Below are positions 25,805 through 36,431 of a stretch of DNA of 64,000 nucleotides, in pieces. Source of the DNA: Chania multitudinisentens RB-25 (lineage in GTDB: Bacteria > Pseudomonadota > Gammaproteobacteria > Enterobacterales > Enterobacteriaceae); contig NZ_CP007044.2 of NCBI RefSeq assembly GCF_000520015.2, positions 558,001-622,000 on the forward strand. The letters run 5' to 3'. Made by a program: the position numbers and the translations under genes. Each line of letters begins with the position of its first letter. Positions within the stretch are counted from its first letter, which is position 1. Below the pieces are notes generated by a model that saw only the letters and a program-made list of their open reading frames with translations, did no database searches and was not told the DNA's origin.

Positions 25805-27193
25805 TCAATCCACCGCCTGGGGCTTCATTCTCGCCCCAACAATAGCCGACAGCAGACAACCTATTGCTAAATAGGCTGCAACCAAATGCCAAGAGCCCCC
25901 CATAAACTCCACTAACAAGACAGCGATAAAAGGCGTGAAGCCGCCACCGACAACGCTGGCGACCTGATAGCCAACACCAGCACCACTGTAACGGTAGGCC
26001 GTACCAAACAATTCGGTAAACATCGGTTGCTGCACACTGACGAGCATGTCGTGCGCCACGTTACCGAGCATGATGGCAAAAAGTATAATCATTAAGGTAT
26101 TACGGCTCTCTAGTGCCATGAAAAACGGTACTGTGCTGGCAAAACCAATGAGAGCCCCTGTGACATAGATCCGGCGTCGCCCAAAACGATCGGCCAAATA
26201 GGCAAAACAAGGGATAGAAACGCAGCTCACCGCCCCTATCAGTAAGCCAATATTAAGGAACATGTCGCGTGCCAGGCCAAGGTGAGTTGTGGAGTAATTG
26301 AGGGCAAAGGCCGTCACAATGTACATTGTCAACAACTCACCCAATCGCAAAGCAATAATCAATAAAAATGCCTTAGGATTCTGACGCAATGCCTCAAAAA
26401 TCGGGAAGTTGCGTATTTTATTGGCTCTGTCTTGCAACGATTTGTTTGCTTCGAACTCCAGTGATTCATCCATGCCATTGCGAACCCACCAGGCAATCGC
26501 AACCAGCACTAAGCTGAATAAAAATGGCAAACGCCAGCCCCAGCTTACAAACTCATCGTTGGTGGTAAACTGGTTAACAATGGAAACCGAGCCAGTTGCC
26601 AGCAACAGCCCGACGCCGAAGCCAATTTGTACCCCACTGCTGTAAAAGGCTTTTTTCTTTTTTGGCGCACTCTCAACCGCCAATAGTGCGGCCCCACCCC
26701 ATTCACCACCAACGGCAAACCCTTGAATTGCACGGAGCACCACCAGCATTACCGGAGCCCACCAGCCGGCCACAGCAAAAGAGGGTAATAAGCCAATCAA
26801 GGCGGTAGCGATCCCCATCATCCAGACGGTAATCATCAACATGCGTTTACGGCCCAGTTTGTCTCCGAAGTGCCCAAACACAATCCCGCCCAACGGGCGA
26901 AACAGGAAACCTACGCCAAATGTCCCGAAAGCGGCCAGCGTTCCCATCGTTGGGCTGACTTGAGGGAAAAACTCAGTATTAAATACAAGAGCGGCAACTA
27001 TTCCGTACAGTAGAAAATCATACCAGTCGACCACCGCACCAACAAAACTCCCCCATGCAGCACGGCGTGCACGGCTTTGAGAGTACCGAATTGATTGGGC
27101 TGGTAATATAGTTTCGCTGTTTGCAGATGTGCTGTTATTGAATGATAACCGGTTATTATCCTGTGCAAGCATTGGGGTTGTTGAGGTATCCAT
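25805..27193 (-). CDS. shiA: ShiA-like shikimate:H+ symporter (MFS, metabolite:H+ symporter family)
   Basis: A 462-residue, 12-span inner-membrane transporter. From SRARRAAWGSFVGAVVDWYD (about 40-59) through GHFGDKLGRKRML (the MFS loop 2-3 motif) to AIQGFAVGGEWGGAALL it is very close to E. coli ShiA as I remember it. Its N-terminus is longer by some 20 polar residues. Expected role: uptake of shikimate or a related cyclic carboxylate by proton symport. Exact substrate is inferred. It sits between convergent thiH and rpoC; E. coli K-12 has no transporter there. Ends at the terminator shared with thiH. Confidence 0.8.
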   Translation of the reverse strand: MDTSTTPMLAQDNNRLSFNNSTSANSETILPAQSIRYSQSRARRAAWGSFVGAVVDWYDFLLYGIVAALVFNTEFFPQVSPTMGTLAAFGTFGVGFLFRPLGGIVFGHFGDKLGRKRMLMITVWMMGIATALIGLLPSFAVAGWWAPVMLVVLRAIQGFAVGGEWGGAALLAVESAPKKKKAFYSSGVQIGFGVGLLLATGSVSIVNQFTTNDEFVSWGWRLPFLFSLVLVAIAWWVRNGMDESLEFEANKSLQDRANKIRNFPIFEALRQNPKAFLLIIALRLGELLTMYIVTAFALNYSTTHLGLARDMFLNIGLLIGAVSCVSIPCFAYLADRFGRRRIYVTGALIGFASTVPFFMALESRNTLMIILFAIMLGNVAHDMLVSVQQPMFTELFGTAYRYSGAGVGYQVASVVGGGFTPFIAVLLVEFMGGSWHLVAAYLAIGCLLSAIVGARMKPQAVD

Positions 27194-27229
27194 GCCTATC
27201 CCGTTGTTTTAACTTTACAGTACTGTACA

Positions 27230-27264
27230 ACAAAAAGCCCCGGCTGTGATAGCCAGGGCTTTAG
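27230..27264 (-). terminator. rpoC operon terminator
   Basis: On the minus strand AAAGCCCTGGCT (27262-27251) pairs, with one mismatch, with AGCCGGGGCTTT (27245-27234) around a 5-nt loop. It is followed by TTTTTGTTGT. It lies 39 bp after the rpoC stop. Confidence 0.9.
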
Positions 27265-27302
27265 TCAAACCTGCGATTAATCAAACATCAGGCATCAATA
27301 GC

Positions 27303-30300
27303 TTACTCGTCGTCACTACCGCCCAGATTACCTGCGTTCAGCAATTCGGCCAGGTTAGCCGTCGCTTCTGCCGCGCTCACCAACGGAACAACCGGAGTTT
27401 CATTCTGTGCACGACGACGCATACGGTCCTGATGATAAGCATAACCCGTACCCGCCGGAATCAGGCGGCCCACGATCACGTTCTCTTTCAGGCCACGCAG
27501 TTCATCACGTTTACCGGCAACCGCCGCTTCGGTGAGAACGCGCGTCGTTTCCTGGAACGATGCAGCAGAGATGAAGGACTCGGTCGCCAAGGAAGCCTTG
27601 GTGATACCCAGCAGATCGCGTGAGAAGGTTGCTTCAATTTTACCTTCAGCAGCCAGCTGACGGTTAGCAATCTTAACGCGTGATACTTCAGCCTGTTCGC
27701 CTTCCAGGAATTCTGTGCTACCCGCGCTGACGATGGTGCCTTTACGCAGCATCTGACGAACGATAACTTCGATGTGTTTATCGTTAATCTTAACGCCTTG
27801 CAGACGGTAAACTTCCTGCACTTCGTTAGTGATATAGCGGGTAACAGCATGCACACCACGCAGACGCAGAATGTCGTGCGGAGACTCTGGGCCGTCGGAA
27901 ACAACGTCACCACGCTCCACCACTTCACCTTCAAACACGTTGAGCTGACGCCATTTCGGAATCATCTCTTCGTAAGCATCGCTGCCGTCCAACGGAGAGA
28001 TAACCAGGCGACGTTTGCCCTTGGTTTCTTTACCAAACGAGATAATCCCGCTGATTTCAGCCAGAATGGCAGGCTCTTTCGGACGACGTGCTTCGAACAG
28101 ATCCGCAACACGTGGCAGACCACCGGTAATATCCTTGGTACCGCCGGATTCCTGAGGAATACGTGCCAAGGTATCACCCGCACCGATCTGAATGCCATCT
28201 TCCAGCTGTACAATCGCCTTGCCTGGCAGGAAGTATTGAGCAGGCATATCAGTACCTGGGATCAATACATCACCACCTTTAGCATCAACGATTTTCAGTG
28301 CCGGACGCAGATCTTTACCGCTACCGGTACGCTCGGCGCTATCCAGAACCACCAGCGAAGACAAACCGGTCAGTTCGTCGGTTTGGCGGGTAATGGTCTG
28401 GCCATCAACCATATCAGCGAAGCGGATGAAACCACTCACTTCACTGATAACCGGCATGGTATGTGGGTCCCAGTTAGCCACGGTTTCGCCGCCGTTAACT
28501 TCTGCCCCATCACCTTTGCCCATTACGGCACCGTAAGGCACTTTATAGCTTTCTTTGGTACGACCAAATTCGTCGATCAGCTTCAGTTCGGTATTACGCG
28601 AGGTAATCACCAACTTACCCGAAGCATTCATCACGAACTTAACGTTGCCCAATTTCAGGCTACCCTTGTTCTTCACCTGGATGCTGGATTCAGCCGCCGC
28701 ACGGGATGCCGCACCACCAATGTGGAACGTACGCATCGTCAACTGTGTACCCGGTTCACCGATGGACTGTGCCGCGATTACGCCGATGGCTTCACCTTTG
28801 TTGATGATGTGGCCACGTGCCAGATCGCGACCATAGCAGTTGGCACAGACACCAAAGTCGGTTTCACAACTTACTACGGAACGCACCTTGACGTTATCAA
28901 CGGAGTTCTCTTCTAACAGATCACACCATTTTTCATTCAGCAAGGTGTTACGCGGAACCAGAATATCCGCCGTACCCGGCTTGATGACGTCTTCGGCCGT
29001 CACACGGCCCAGTACGCGCTCACGCAGTGGCTCTTTAACGTCACCACCTTCGATAACCGGGGTCATCATGATGCCATTGTGAGTGCCACAGTCGTCTTCG
29101 GTTACAACCAGATCCTGCGCCACGTCAACCAGACGACGGGTCAGATAACCGGAGTTGGCCGTTTTCAGTGCGGTATCCGCCAGACCTTTACGCGCACCGT
29201 GCGTGGAGATGAAGTACTGGAGTACGTTCAAGCCTTCACGGAAGTTCGCGGTGATTGGCGTTTCGATGATTGAGCCGTCTGGCTTCGCCATCAGGCCACG
29301 CATACCGGCCAGCTGACGAATCTGAGCGGCGGAACCACGCGCACCAGAGTCGGCCATCATAAAGATGCTGTTGAAGGAAACTTGCTGTTCCACCACGCCG
29401 TCACGGTTAACCACGTCTTCAACCGACAGGTTTTCCATCATCGCTTTAGCAACACGTTCGTTCGCCGCCGCCCAGATATCGATCACTTTGTTGTAGCGTT
29501 CACCGGCGGTAACCAGACCAGACTGGAATTGCTCCTGGATTTCGGCAACTTCGGTTTCCGCTTCTTCGATGATCTCCGCTTTCTTGGCTGGAATAACCAT
29601 GTCATCGATACCTACGGATGCACCTGAACGGGCAGCGTAAGCAAAACCGGTGTACATGATCTGGTCAGCGAAGATTACGGTCGGCTTCAGGCCCAGGATG
29701 CGGTAACAGGTGTTCAGCATCTTGGAGATCGCTTTTTTGCCCAAAGGCTGGTTAACGATCGAGTATGGCAAACCTTTTGGTACGATCATCCACAGAATAG
29801 CGCGGCCAATCGTGGTATCGACCAGCGTAGTCTGATGAACAGACTCACCTTCGGTATTTTTGATCTCTTCAATAATACGCACTTTTACGCGTGCGTGCAG
29901 AGAGGCCAGACCGGCGCGATAAACACGTTCAGCTTCTTTAGGCCCCGTCAGCACCATGCCTTCGCCTTTGGCGTTAACACAGTCACGCGTCATATAGTAC
30001 AGACCCAACACCACGTCCTGAGAAGGAACGATGATCGGCTCACCGTTCGCAGGTGACAGGATGTTGTTGGTAGACATCATCAACGCACGCGCTTCCAACT
30101 GGGCTTCCAGCGTCAGCGGCACGTGCACAGCCATCTGGTCACCATCGAAGTCGGCGTTGTATGCCGCACAAACCAGTGGGTGCAACTGAATGGCTTTACC
30201 TTCGATCAGAACTGGTTCAAACGCCTGAATACCCAAACGGTGCAAAGTCGGTGCACGGTTCAGCAGTACCGGGTGCTCGCGGATCACTTCGTCAAGGATA

Positions 30301-31529
30301 TCCCAAACGACAGCTTCTTCACGCTCAACCATTTTTTTGGCAGCTTTAATGGTGGTGGCCAAGCCACGCAGCTCCAACTTGCCGTAAATGAACGGTTTGA
30401 ACAGCTCCAGTGCCATTTTCTTCGGCAAGCCGCACTGATGCAGACGCAGGTATGGACCTACGGTGATAACCGAACGACCAGAGTAGTCAACGCGCTTACC
30501 CAACAGGTTCTGACGGAAACGACCCTGCTTACCTTTGATCATATCGGCCAAAGATTTCAGAGGACGTTTGTTGGAACCCGTGATCGCACGACCACGACGG
30601 CCGTTATCCAGCAGCGCATCTACCGCTTCTTGCAGCATACGCTTTTCGTTACGCACGATGATGTCAGGCGCAGCCAGATCCAGCAGGCGTTTCAGACGGT
30701 TGTTACGGTTGATCACCCGGCGATACAGATCGTTCAGATCGGAAGTCGCGAAACGACCGCCATCCAGTGGAACCAGCGGACGCAGATCCGGCGGCAGTAC
30801 CGGCAGCACGGTCAGGATCATCCACTCTGGTTTGTTACCAGACTGAACAAACGCTTCCAGCAGCTTGATACGCTTGGTCAGCTTTTTACGCTTGGTTTCA
30901 GAGTTGGTTTCGTTCAGCTCTTCACGCAACTGCTCACATTCGGCTTCCAGATCCATGTTTTTCAACAGGGCCTGAATGGCTTCTGCACCCATTTTGGCGT
31001 CGAATTCGTCACCAAACTCTTCCAGCGCATCCAGATACTGCTCTTCAGTCAGGATCTGACGACGCTCGAGGTTGGTCATACCACCTTCAACCACCACGTA
31101 GGATTCGAAGTACAGTACACGTTCGATGTCACGCAGTGGCATATCCAGCAGTAAACCGATGCGCGATGGCAACGATTTCAGGAACCAGATGTGCGCAGTG
31201 GGGGAAGCCAGCTCAATGTGGCCCATACGCTCACGGCGTACTTTGGTCTGGGTCACTTCAACGCCGCACTTCTCACAAATCACACCGCGGTGTTTCAAGC
31301 GCTTGTACTTACCGCACAGGCACTCGTAATCTTTTACCGGCCCAAAGATACGGGCGCAGAAAAGGCCGTCACGCTCAGGTTTGAACGTACGGTAGTTAAT
31401 GGTTTCCGGCTTTTTAACTTCACCGAACGACCATGAACGGATCATGTCTGGCGATGCCAGAGCAATCTTGATCGCATCAAACTCTTCGGTCTTGGTTTGT
31501 GCTTTCAGAAACTTTAATAAGTCTTTCAC
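27303..31529 (-). CDS. rpoC: RNA polymerase subunit beta'
   Basis: 1408 residues from the GTG at 31529, which has AGGAG upstream and gives VKDLLKFLKAQTKTEEFDAI as in E. coli (1407 aa). The longer open frame upstream is not conserved. Forms the catalytic cleft of RNA polymerase with RpoB. The active-site NADFDGDQMAVH (about 458-469) supplies the three Mg-binding Asp. The N-terminal zinc site has CLCG (about 70-73) and CEKC (about 85-88); the second uses SCETDFGVCANC (about 887-898) and an upstream Cys. The bridge-helix and trigger-loop regions look intact. Cotranscribed with rpoB after 118 bp. Confidence 0.98.
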   Translation of the reverse strand: MKDLLKFLKAQTKTEEFDAIKIALASPDMIRSWSFGEVKKPETINYRTFKPERDGLFCARIFGPVKDYECLCGKYKRLKHRGVICEKCGVEVTQTKVRRERMGHIELASPTAHIWFLKSLPSRIGLLLDMPLRDIERVLYFESYVVVEGGMTNLERRQILTEEQYLDALEEFGDEFDAKMGAEAIQALLKNMDLEAECEQLREELNETNSETKRKKLTKRIKLLEAFVQSGNKPEWMILTVLPVLPPDLRPLVPLDGGRFATSDLNDLYRRVINRNNRLKRLLDLAAPDIIVRNEKRMLQEAVDALLDNGRRGRAITGSNKRPLKSLADMIKGKQGRFRQNLLGKRVDYSGRSVITVGPYLRLHQCGLPKKMALELFKPFIYGKLELRGLATTIKAAKKMVEREEAVVWDILDEVIREHPVLLNRAPTLHRLGIQAFEPVLIEGKAIQLHPLVCAAYNADFDGDQMAVHVPLTLEAQLEARALMMSTNNILSPANGEPIIVPSQDVVLGLYYMTRDCVNAKGEGMVLTGPKEAERVYRAGLASLHARVKVRIIEEIKNTEGESVHQTTLVDTTIGRAILWMIVPKGLPYSIVNQPLGKKAISKMLNTCYRILGLKPTVIFADQIMYTGFAYAARSGASVGIDDMVIPAKKAEIIEEAETEVAEIQEQFQSGLVTAGERYNKVIDIWAAANERVAKAMMENLSVEDVVNRDGVVEQQVSFNSIFMMADSGARGSAAQIRQLAGMRGLMAKPDGSIIETPITANFREGLNVLQYFISTHGARKGLADTALKTANSGYLTRRLVDVAQDLVVTEDDCGTHNGIMMTPVIEGGDVKEPLRERVLGRVTAEDVIKPGTADILVPRNTLLNEKWCDLLEENSVDNVKVRSVVSCETDFGVCANCYGRDLARGHIINKGEAIGVIAAQSIGEPGTQLTMRTFHIGGAASRAAAESSIQVKNKGSLKLGNVKFVMNASGKLVITSRNTELKLIDEFGRTKESYKVPYGAVMGKGDGAEVNGGETVANWDPHTMPVISEVSGFIRFADMVDGQTITRQTDELTGLSSLVVLDSAERTGSGKDLRPALKIVDAKGGDVLIPGTDMPAQYFLPGKAIVQLEDGIQIGAGDTLARIPQESGGTKDITGGLPRVADLFEARRPKEPAILAEISGIISFGKETKGKRRLVISPLDGSDAYEEMIPKWRQLNVFEGEVVERGDVVSDGPESPHDILRLRGVHAVTRYITNEVQEVYRLQGVKINDKHIEVIVRQMLRKGTIVSAGSTEFLEGEQAEVSRVKIANRQLAAEGKIEATFSRDLLGITKASLATESFISAASFQETTRVLTEAAVAGKRDELRGLKENVIVGRLIPAGTGYAYHQDRMRRRAQNETPVVPLVSAAEATANLAELLNAGNLGGSDDE

Positions 31530-31647
31530 GGATTGGCTCCTGTCGGAGTTAAACCTGTTGGGAAAAGACAAAAAAACTCCCTTCCCGTGTGATCTGAACA
31601 ACCACCCTCTGGCCCCCTAAAACCGGGAGCCAGAGCCGGAATAACGA

Positions 31648-34600
31648 TTACTCGTCTTCCAGTTCGATGTTGATACCCAGCGAGCGGATTTCTTTCAACA
31701 ATACGTTGAAGGATTCCGGCATGCCTGGTTCCATGCGGTGATCGCCATCCACGATGTTTTTGTACATCTTGGTACGGCCGTTGACGTCATCCGACTTAAC
31801 GGTAAGCATTTCCTGCAAGGTGTAAGCTGCGCCGTATGCTTCCAGCGCCCACACTTCCATCTCACCGAAGCGCTGACCACCGAATTGCGCCTTACCACCC
31901 AGCGGCTGCTGAGTTACCAAGCTGTAAGAACCGGTAGAACGGGCGTGCATCTTGTCATCAACCAGGTGGTTCAGTTTCAGCATGTACATATAGCCAACGG
32001 TAACCTGGCGCTCAAACTGCTCGCCGGTACGGCCATCAAACAGCGTAATCTGACCCGAAGTCGGGATACCGCCCATTTCCAGCAGTTGCTTGATTTCAGT
32101 CTCTTTCGCACCATCAAACACCGGTGTGGCGATTGGCATACCTTTTTTCAGGTTTTCTGCCAAACGCATGACTTCTTCATCGCTGAAAGTGCTCAGATCG
32201 ACTTTCTGGCAAACGTCGTCGCCCAGATCGTAAGCCTTCTGGATAAACTCACGCAGTTTGGCCACTTCCTGCTGCTGCTTCAGCATCTGGTTGATCTTCT
32301 CACCAATGCCTTTCGCAGCCATACCCAGGTGGGTTTCCAGGATCTGACCAATGTTCATACGTGATGGAACGCCCAGCGGGTTCAATACGATGTCAACCGG
32401 CGTGCCGTTTTCGTCGTAAGGCATATCTTCGATCGGGTTGATCTTGGAGATAACACCCTTGTTACCGTGGCGGCCTGCCATCTTGTCACCCGGTTGGATC
32501 TGACGCTTAACCGCCAGATAAACCTTAACGATTTTTAACACGCCCGGTGCCAAATCATCGCCCTGAGTGATTTTACGGCGCTTGGCGTCCAGCTTCTTCT
32601 CGAAGTCAGATTTCAGTTCGTCGTATTGCTCCGCCAACTGTTCCAGCTGGTTTTGCTTCTCTTCGTCGGTCAGGCCCAGTTCCAGCCAGCGATCGCGCGG
32701 CAGTTTGCTCAGCTTGTCTGCTTCAATACCACCAGCAACCAACACCGCATGGATACGTGCAAACAGGCCAGCTTCCAGGATCTGCAGTTCTTCAGTCAGG
32801 TCTTTTTTCGCCTGCTTCAGCTGCATTTCTTCGATTTCCAACGCACGCTTGTCTTTTTCCACACCATCGCGGGTAAAGACCTGCACATCGATAACCGTAC
32901 CGGAAACGCCGTTTGGTACACGCAGAGAAGAATCTTTAACGTCAGACGCTTTCTCACCAAAGATCGCACGCAGCAGTTTCTCTTCCGGCGTCAGTTGGGT
33001 TTCGCCTTTCGGCGTTACTTTACCAACCAGAATGTCGCCACCGGTCACTTCCGCACCGATATACACGATGCCGGATTCATCCAGTTTAGAGAGCGCTGCT
33101 TCCCCCACGTTCGGGATATCGGCGGTGATCTCTTCCGGCCCCAGCTTGGTGTCACGGGACACACAGGCCAGTTCCTGAATGTGGATGGTAGTGAAACGAT
33201 CTTCCTGAACCACACGCTCAGAGACCAGAATGGAGTCTTCGAAGTTGTAGCCGTTCCAAGGCATGAATGCCACGCGCATGTTCTGACCCAGCGCCAGTTC
33301 ACCCAGATCGGTAGACGGGCCGTCAGCCAGCACGTCGCCACGCTCGATTGGCTCACCCAGGCTCACACACGGCATCTGGTTGATGCAGGTGTTCTGGTTA
33401 GAACGGGTGTATTTAGTCAGGTTATAGATATCAATACCTGCTTCGCCCGGATACATTTCGTCTTCGTTAACTTTGATAACGATACGGGAAGCATCCACAT
33501 ACTGGATCACACCACCACGTTTGGCTACGGCAGTTACACCGGAGTCAACAGCAACAGCACGCTCCATGCCGGTACCGACCAACGGCTTGTCAGCGCGTAG
33601 GGTTGGAACCGCTTGACGCTGCATGTTCGCCCCCATCAATGCACGGTTGGCGTCATCGTGCTCCAGGAACGGAATCAGCGAAGCACCAACAGAAACGACC
33701 TGCTGGGTGGATACGTCCATATAGTCAACCTGATCGCGGCTGAACAGGCTTGACTCGCCTTTGTTACGACAGGTAACCAGATCTTCTATAAAGCGGCCGC
33801 TTTCGTCCAGGTTGGAGTTCGCCTGGGCAATAACGAAATTGCCTTCTTCAATAGCAGACAGATAGTTGATTTCATCGGTCACCACACCATCACGCACACG
33901 GCGGTATGGGGTTTCCAGGAAGCCATACTCGTTAGTCTGTGCATACACGGACAAAGAGTTGATCAAACCAATGTTTGGACCTTCTGGCGTTTCGATTGGG
34001 CACACACGGCCGTAGTGAGTCGGGTGTACGTCACGCACTTCAAAGCCAGCACGTTCACGGGTCAGACCGCCTGGGCCCAAGGCAGAGATACGACGCTTGT
34101 GCGTAATCTCAGACAATGGGTTGTTCTGATCCATAAATTGGGATAACTGGCTGGAGCCGAAGAACTCTTTCACCGCTGCCGAAATCGGCTTGGCGTTGAT
34201 CATGTCCTGAGGCATCAGGGTATCCAGATCCCCCAGAGACAGGCGTTCTTTCACCGCACGCTCAACACGTACCAGACCGACACGGAACTGGTTCTCGGCC
34301 ATTTCGCCAACGGAACGGATACGGCGGTTGCCCAAGTGATCGATATCGTCCACTTCGCCTTTGCCGTTACGGATATCAATGAGCTTCTTCATCACGTCGA
34401 TGATGTCGTCTTTGCTCAGGATACCCGCACCTTCGATCTCATCACGCAGCAGAGAACGATTGAATTTCATCCGGCCAACCGCAGACAGATCGTAGCGATC
34501 TTCAGAGAAGAACAGATTTTCAAACAAGCTTTCGGCTGCTTCACGCGTTGGCGGCTCACCAGGGCGCATCATACGGTAAATTTCTACCAGTGCGCTCAGA

Positions 34601-35676
34601 CGATCGGTGGTGGGATCGACACGTACCGTTTCAGAAATGTACGCACCATGATCCAGATCGTTAGTGAACAGCGTTTCGATACGCTTATGGCCAGACTGGC
34701 TCAGCTTAGCCAGCAGATCCAATGACAGCTCCATGTTGGCTGCACAGATCAACTCACCGGTATTGGTATCGATATAGTCCTTCGCGACCACCTTGCCCGC
34801 AATGTATTCAACCGGTACTTCAATACTTTGAATTTCGTCTTTTTCGAGCTGGCGGATATGGCGAGCAGTGATACGGCGGCCTTTCTCAACGTAGATCTTA
34901 CCGTTGGCTTCAATATCGAAGGACGCAGTTTCACCACGCAGACGCTCTGGAACCAGTTCCATCTGCAGCTTGTTATCGCGGATCTCGAAAATAATTTTCG
35001 CAAAGAACAGGTCAAGAATCTGTTCAGTGGTGTAGTTCAAAGCACGCAGAATGATGGTCGCTGGCAGTTTGCGGCGACGGTCAATACGCACGAACAGGTT
35101 GTCTTTCGGATCGAACTCGAAATCCAGCCATGAACCACGGTAAGGAATGATACGTGCGTTATACAGCACTTTCCCCGAGGAATGGGTTTTACCTTTATCG
35201 CTGTCAAAGAACACACCTGGACTACGGTGTAGCTGGGATACGATAACCCTCTCAGTACCGTTAATTACAAAGGTACCATTTTCGGTCATGAGCGGAATTT
35301 CGCCCATATAGACTTCTTGTTCCTTGATGTCTTTAACCGTGCCTTCCGGGGCTTCACGCTCGTAGATCACCAGACGCAGTTTTACGCGCAGCGGTGCAGA
35401 GTATGTCACACCACGAATCTGGCACTCTTTGACATCAAACACCGGCTCACCAAGACGGTAGCTAACGTATTGCAGCTCCGAATTACCGCTGTAGCTCTGG
35501 ATAGGGAAAACAGAACGGAATGCGGCTTCTAAGCCATATTGCCCCTCTGGATCTTGCTCGATAAACTTCTGGAACGAGTCAAGCTGGATAGAAAGGAGAT
35601 AAGGTATGTCCAGAACTTGTGGACGTTTACCAAAATCCTTACGAATACGTTTTTTCTCGGTATAGGAGTAAACCAT
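31648..35676 (-). CDS. rpoB: RNA polymerase subunit beta
   Basis: 1342 residues from the ATG at 35676 (GAGG ribosome site, MVYSYTEKKRIRKDFGKR), exactly the E. coli length. An open frame reaches 20 codons further but without homology. The rifampicin-pocket segment SSQLSQFMDQNNPLSEITHK, followed by RRISALGP, carries the wild-type Asp, His and Ser at the usual resistance positions (516, 526 and 531 in E. coli numbering). Nothing here predicts rifampicin resistance. The late GDKMAGRHGNKGV segment (about 1064-1076) near the active site is intact. Upstream lies the rplL-rpoB attenuator. Confidence 0.98.
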   Translation of the reverse strand: MVYSYTEKKRIRKDFGKRPQVLDIPYLLSIQLDSFQKFIEQDPEGQYGLEAAFRSVFPIQSYSGNSELQYVSYRLGEPVFDVKECQIRGVTYSAPLRVKLRLVIYEREAPEGTVKDIKEQEVYMGEIPLMTENGTFVINGTERVIVSQLHRSPGVFFDSDKGKTHSSGKVLYNARIIPYRGSWLDFEFDPKDNLFVRIDRRRKLPATIILRALNYTTEQILDLFFAKIIFEIRDNKLQMELVPERLRGETASFDIEANGKIYVEKGRRITARHIRQLEKDEIQSIEVPVEYIAGKVVAKDYIDTNTGELICAANMELSLDLLAKLSQSGHKRIETLFTNDLDHGAYISETVRVDPTTDRLSALVEIYRMMRPGEPPTREAAESLFENLFFSEDRYDLSAVGRMKFNRSLLRDEIEGAGILSKDDIIDVMKKLIDIRNGKGEVDDIDHLGNRRIRSVGEMAENQFRVGLVRVERAVKERLSLGDLDTLMPQDMINAKPISAAVKEFFGSSQLSQFMDQNNPLSEITHKRRISALGPGGLTRERAGFEVRDVHPTHYGRVCPIETPEGPNIGLINSLSVYAQTNEYGFLETPYRRVRDGVVTDEINYLSAIEEGNFVIAQANSNLDESGRFIEDLVTCRNKGESSLFSRDQVDYMDVSTQQVVSVGASLIPFLEHDDANRALMGANMQRQAVPTLRADKPLVGTGMERAVAVDSGVTAVAKRGGVIQYVDASRIVIKVNEDEMYPGEAGIDIYNLTKYTRSNQNTCINQMPCVSLGEPIERGDVLADGPSTDLGELALGQNMRVAFMPWNGYNFEDSILVSERVVQEDRFTTIHIQELACVSRDTKLGPEEITADIPNVGEAALSKLDESGIVYIGAEVTGGDILVGKVTPKGETQLTPEEKLLRAIFGEKASDVKDSSLRVPNGVSGTVIDVQVFTRDGVEKDKRALEIEEMQLKQAKKDLTEELQILEAGLFARIHAVLVAGGIEADKLSKLPRDRWLELGLTDEEKQNQLEQLAEQYDELKSDFEKKLDAKRRKITQGDDLAPGVLKIVKVYLAVKRQIQPGDKMAGRHGNKGVISKINPIEDMPYDENGTPVDIVLNPLGVPSRMNIGQILETHLGMAAKGIGEKINQMLKQQQEVAKLREFIQKAYDLGDDVCQKVDLSTFSDEEVMRLAENLKKGMPIATPVFDGAKETEIKQLLEMGGIPTSGQITLFDGRTGEQFERQVTVGYMYMLKLNHLVDDKMHARSTGSYSLVTQQPLGGKAQFGGQRFGEMEVWALEAYGAAYTLQEMLTVKSDDVNGRTKMYKNIVDGDHRMEPGMPESFNVLLKEIRSLGINIELEDE

Positions 35677-35886
35677 AGGGTTCCTCAGCTCGCTGGAAAG
35701 TCGAACCATTTTGTCCGCCCGATTAGGACGGTTCATGCAACACCATTTTTCGACCGGAAAGTGGGAACACTTTCCGCAATACTCGTTTCTATCACGCTTA
35801 AATCATTTCATTGCCTGTGCGACAGATTCGGCTGAAGCAGGGAGAGCAGTATATTAAGTCGTCGATAGAAAGAAATATTGAGGTTA

Positions 35887-35919
35887 GTCAGTAGCCAAAT
35901 AGTGTGAAACTCTACTGAC
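35887..35919 (-). promoter_or_regulatory. Stem in the rplL-rpoB spacer, candidate RNase III site
   Basis: An 8-bp inverted repeat (GTCAGTAG at 35887-35894 with CTACTGAC at 35912-35919) sits in the 326-bp rplL-rpoB spacer, downstream of the attenuator. The E. coli spacer is processed by RNase III in a comparable place. The assignment here is by position and the stem only. Confidence 0.5.
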
Positions 35920-35929
35920 GCCCTACAGC

Positions 35930-35962
35930 GCAAAAAGGCTGGTGACTAAAAAGCCACCAGCC
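35930..35962 (-). terminator. Attenuator between rplL and rpoB
   Basis: On the minus strand GGCTGGTG (35962-35955) pairs with CACCAGCC (35944-35937) and is followed by TTTTT. It lies 41 bp after the rplL stop. In E. coli this terminator lets only part of the transcripts into rpoBC, which sets the ratio of L7/L12 to polymerase subunits. Confidence 0.85.
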
Positions 35963-36002
35963 ATCAGTCTGTTAAGCCAGACTGCACTCTGAAAAGTTAA
36001 AC

Positions 36003-36368
36003 TTATTTAACTTCAACAGAAGCACCAGCTTCTTCCAGAGCTTTTTTCAGTGCTTCAGCGTCGTCTTTGCTGATGCCTTCTTTCAGTACTGCTGGAGCTG
36101 ATTCTACCAGGTCTTTAGCTTCTTTCAGGCCCAGACCGGTCGCGCCACGTACTGCTTTGATAACAGCAACTTTGTTACCGCCGATGGCAGACAGAACAAC
36201 GTCAAATTCTGTTTTTTCTTCAACAGCTTCAGCAGGGCCCGCAGCTACGGCAACAGCAGCAGCAGCAGAAACGCCGAATTTTTCTTCCATAGCAGAAACC
36301 AGCTCAACAACGTCCATTACGGACATAGCAGCAACGGCTTCCAGGATTTGGTCTTTAGTGATAGACAT
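36003..36368 (-). CDS. rplL: Ribosomal protein L7/L12
   Basis: 121 residues. An N-terminal dimerisation domain (MSITKDQILEAVAAMSVMDV), an Ala/Val-rich hinge (about 36-52) and the C-terminal factor-binding domain (GLGLKEAKDLVESAP, about 80-94) are all present. It forms the multimeric stalk with L10 and recruits GTPase factors. Lies 63 bp downstream of rplJ in the same operon. Confidence 0.98.
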   Translation of the reverse strand: MSITKDQILEAVAAMSVMDVVELVSAMEEKFGVSAAAAVAVAAGPAEAVEEKTEFDVVLSAIGGNKVAVIKAVRGATGLGLKEAKDLVESAPAVLKEGISKDDAEALKKALEEAGASVEVK

Positions 36369-36431
36369 AATAAATGTTCCTAAAATTCAGAAATAGTTTA
36401 AATACGTTAGCAAAGGCTAGGAAAGAACGGC

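Noticed and set aside
30123..31154. 343-codon plus-strand frame inside rpoC
   Set aside because: Antisense to the most conserved part of rpoC; the long frame follows from rpoC codon use.
34070..34160. Possible rifampicin-resistance change in rpoB
   Set aside because: The pocket residues (Asp, His and Ser at the usual positions) read as wild type.
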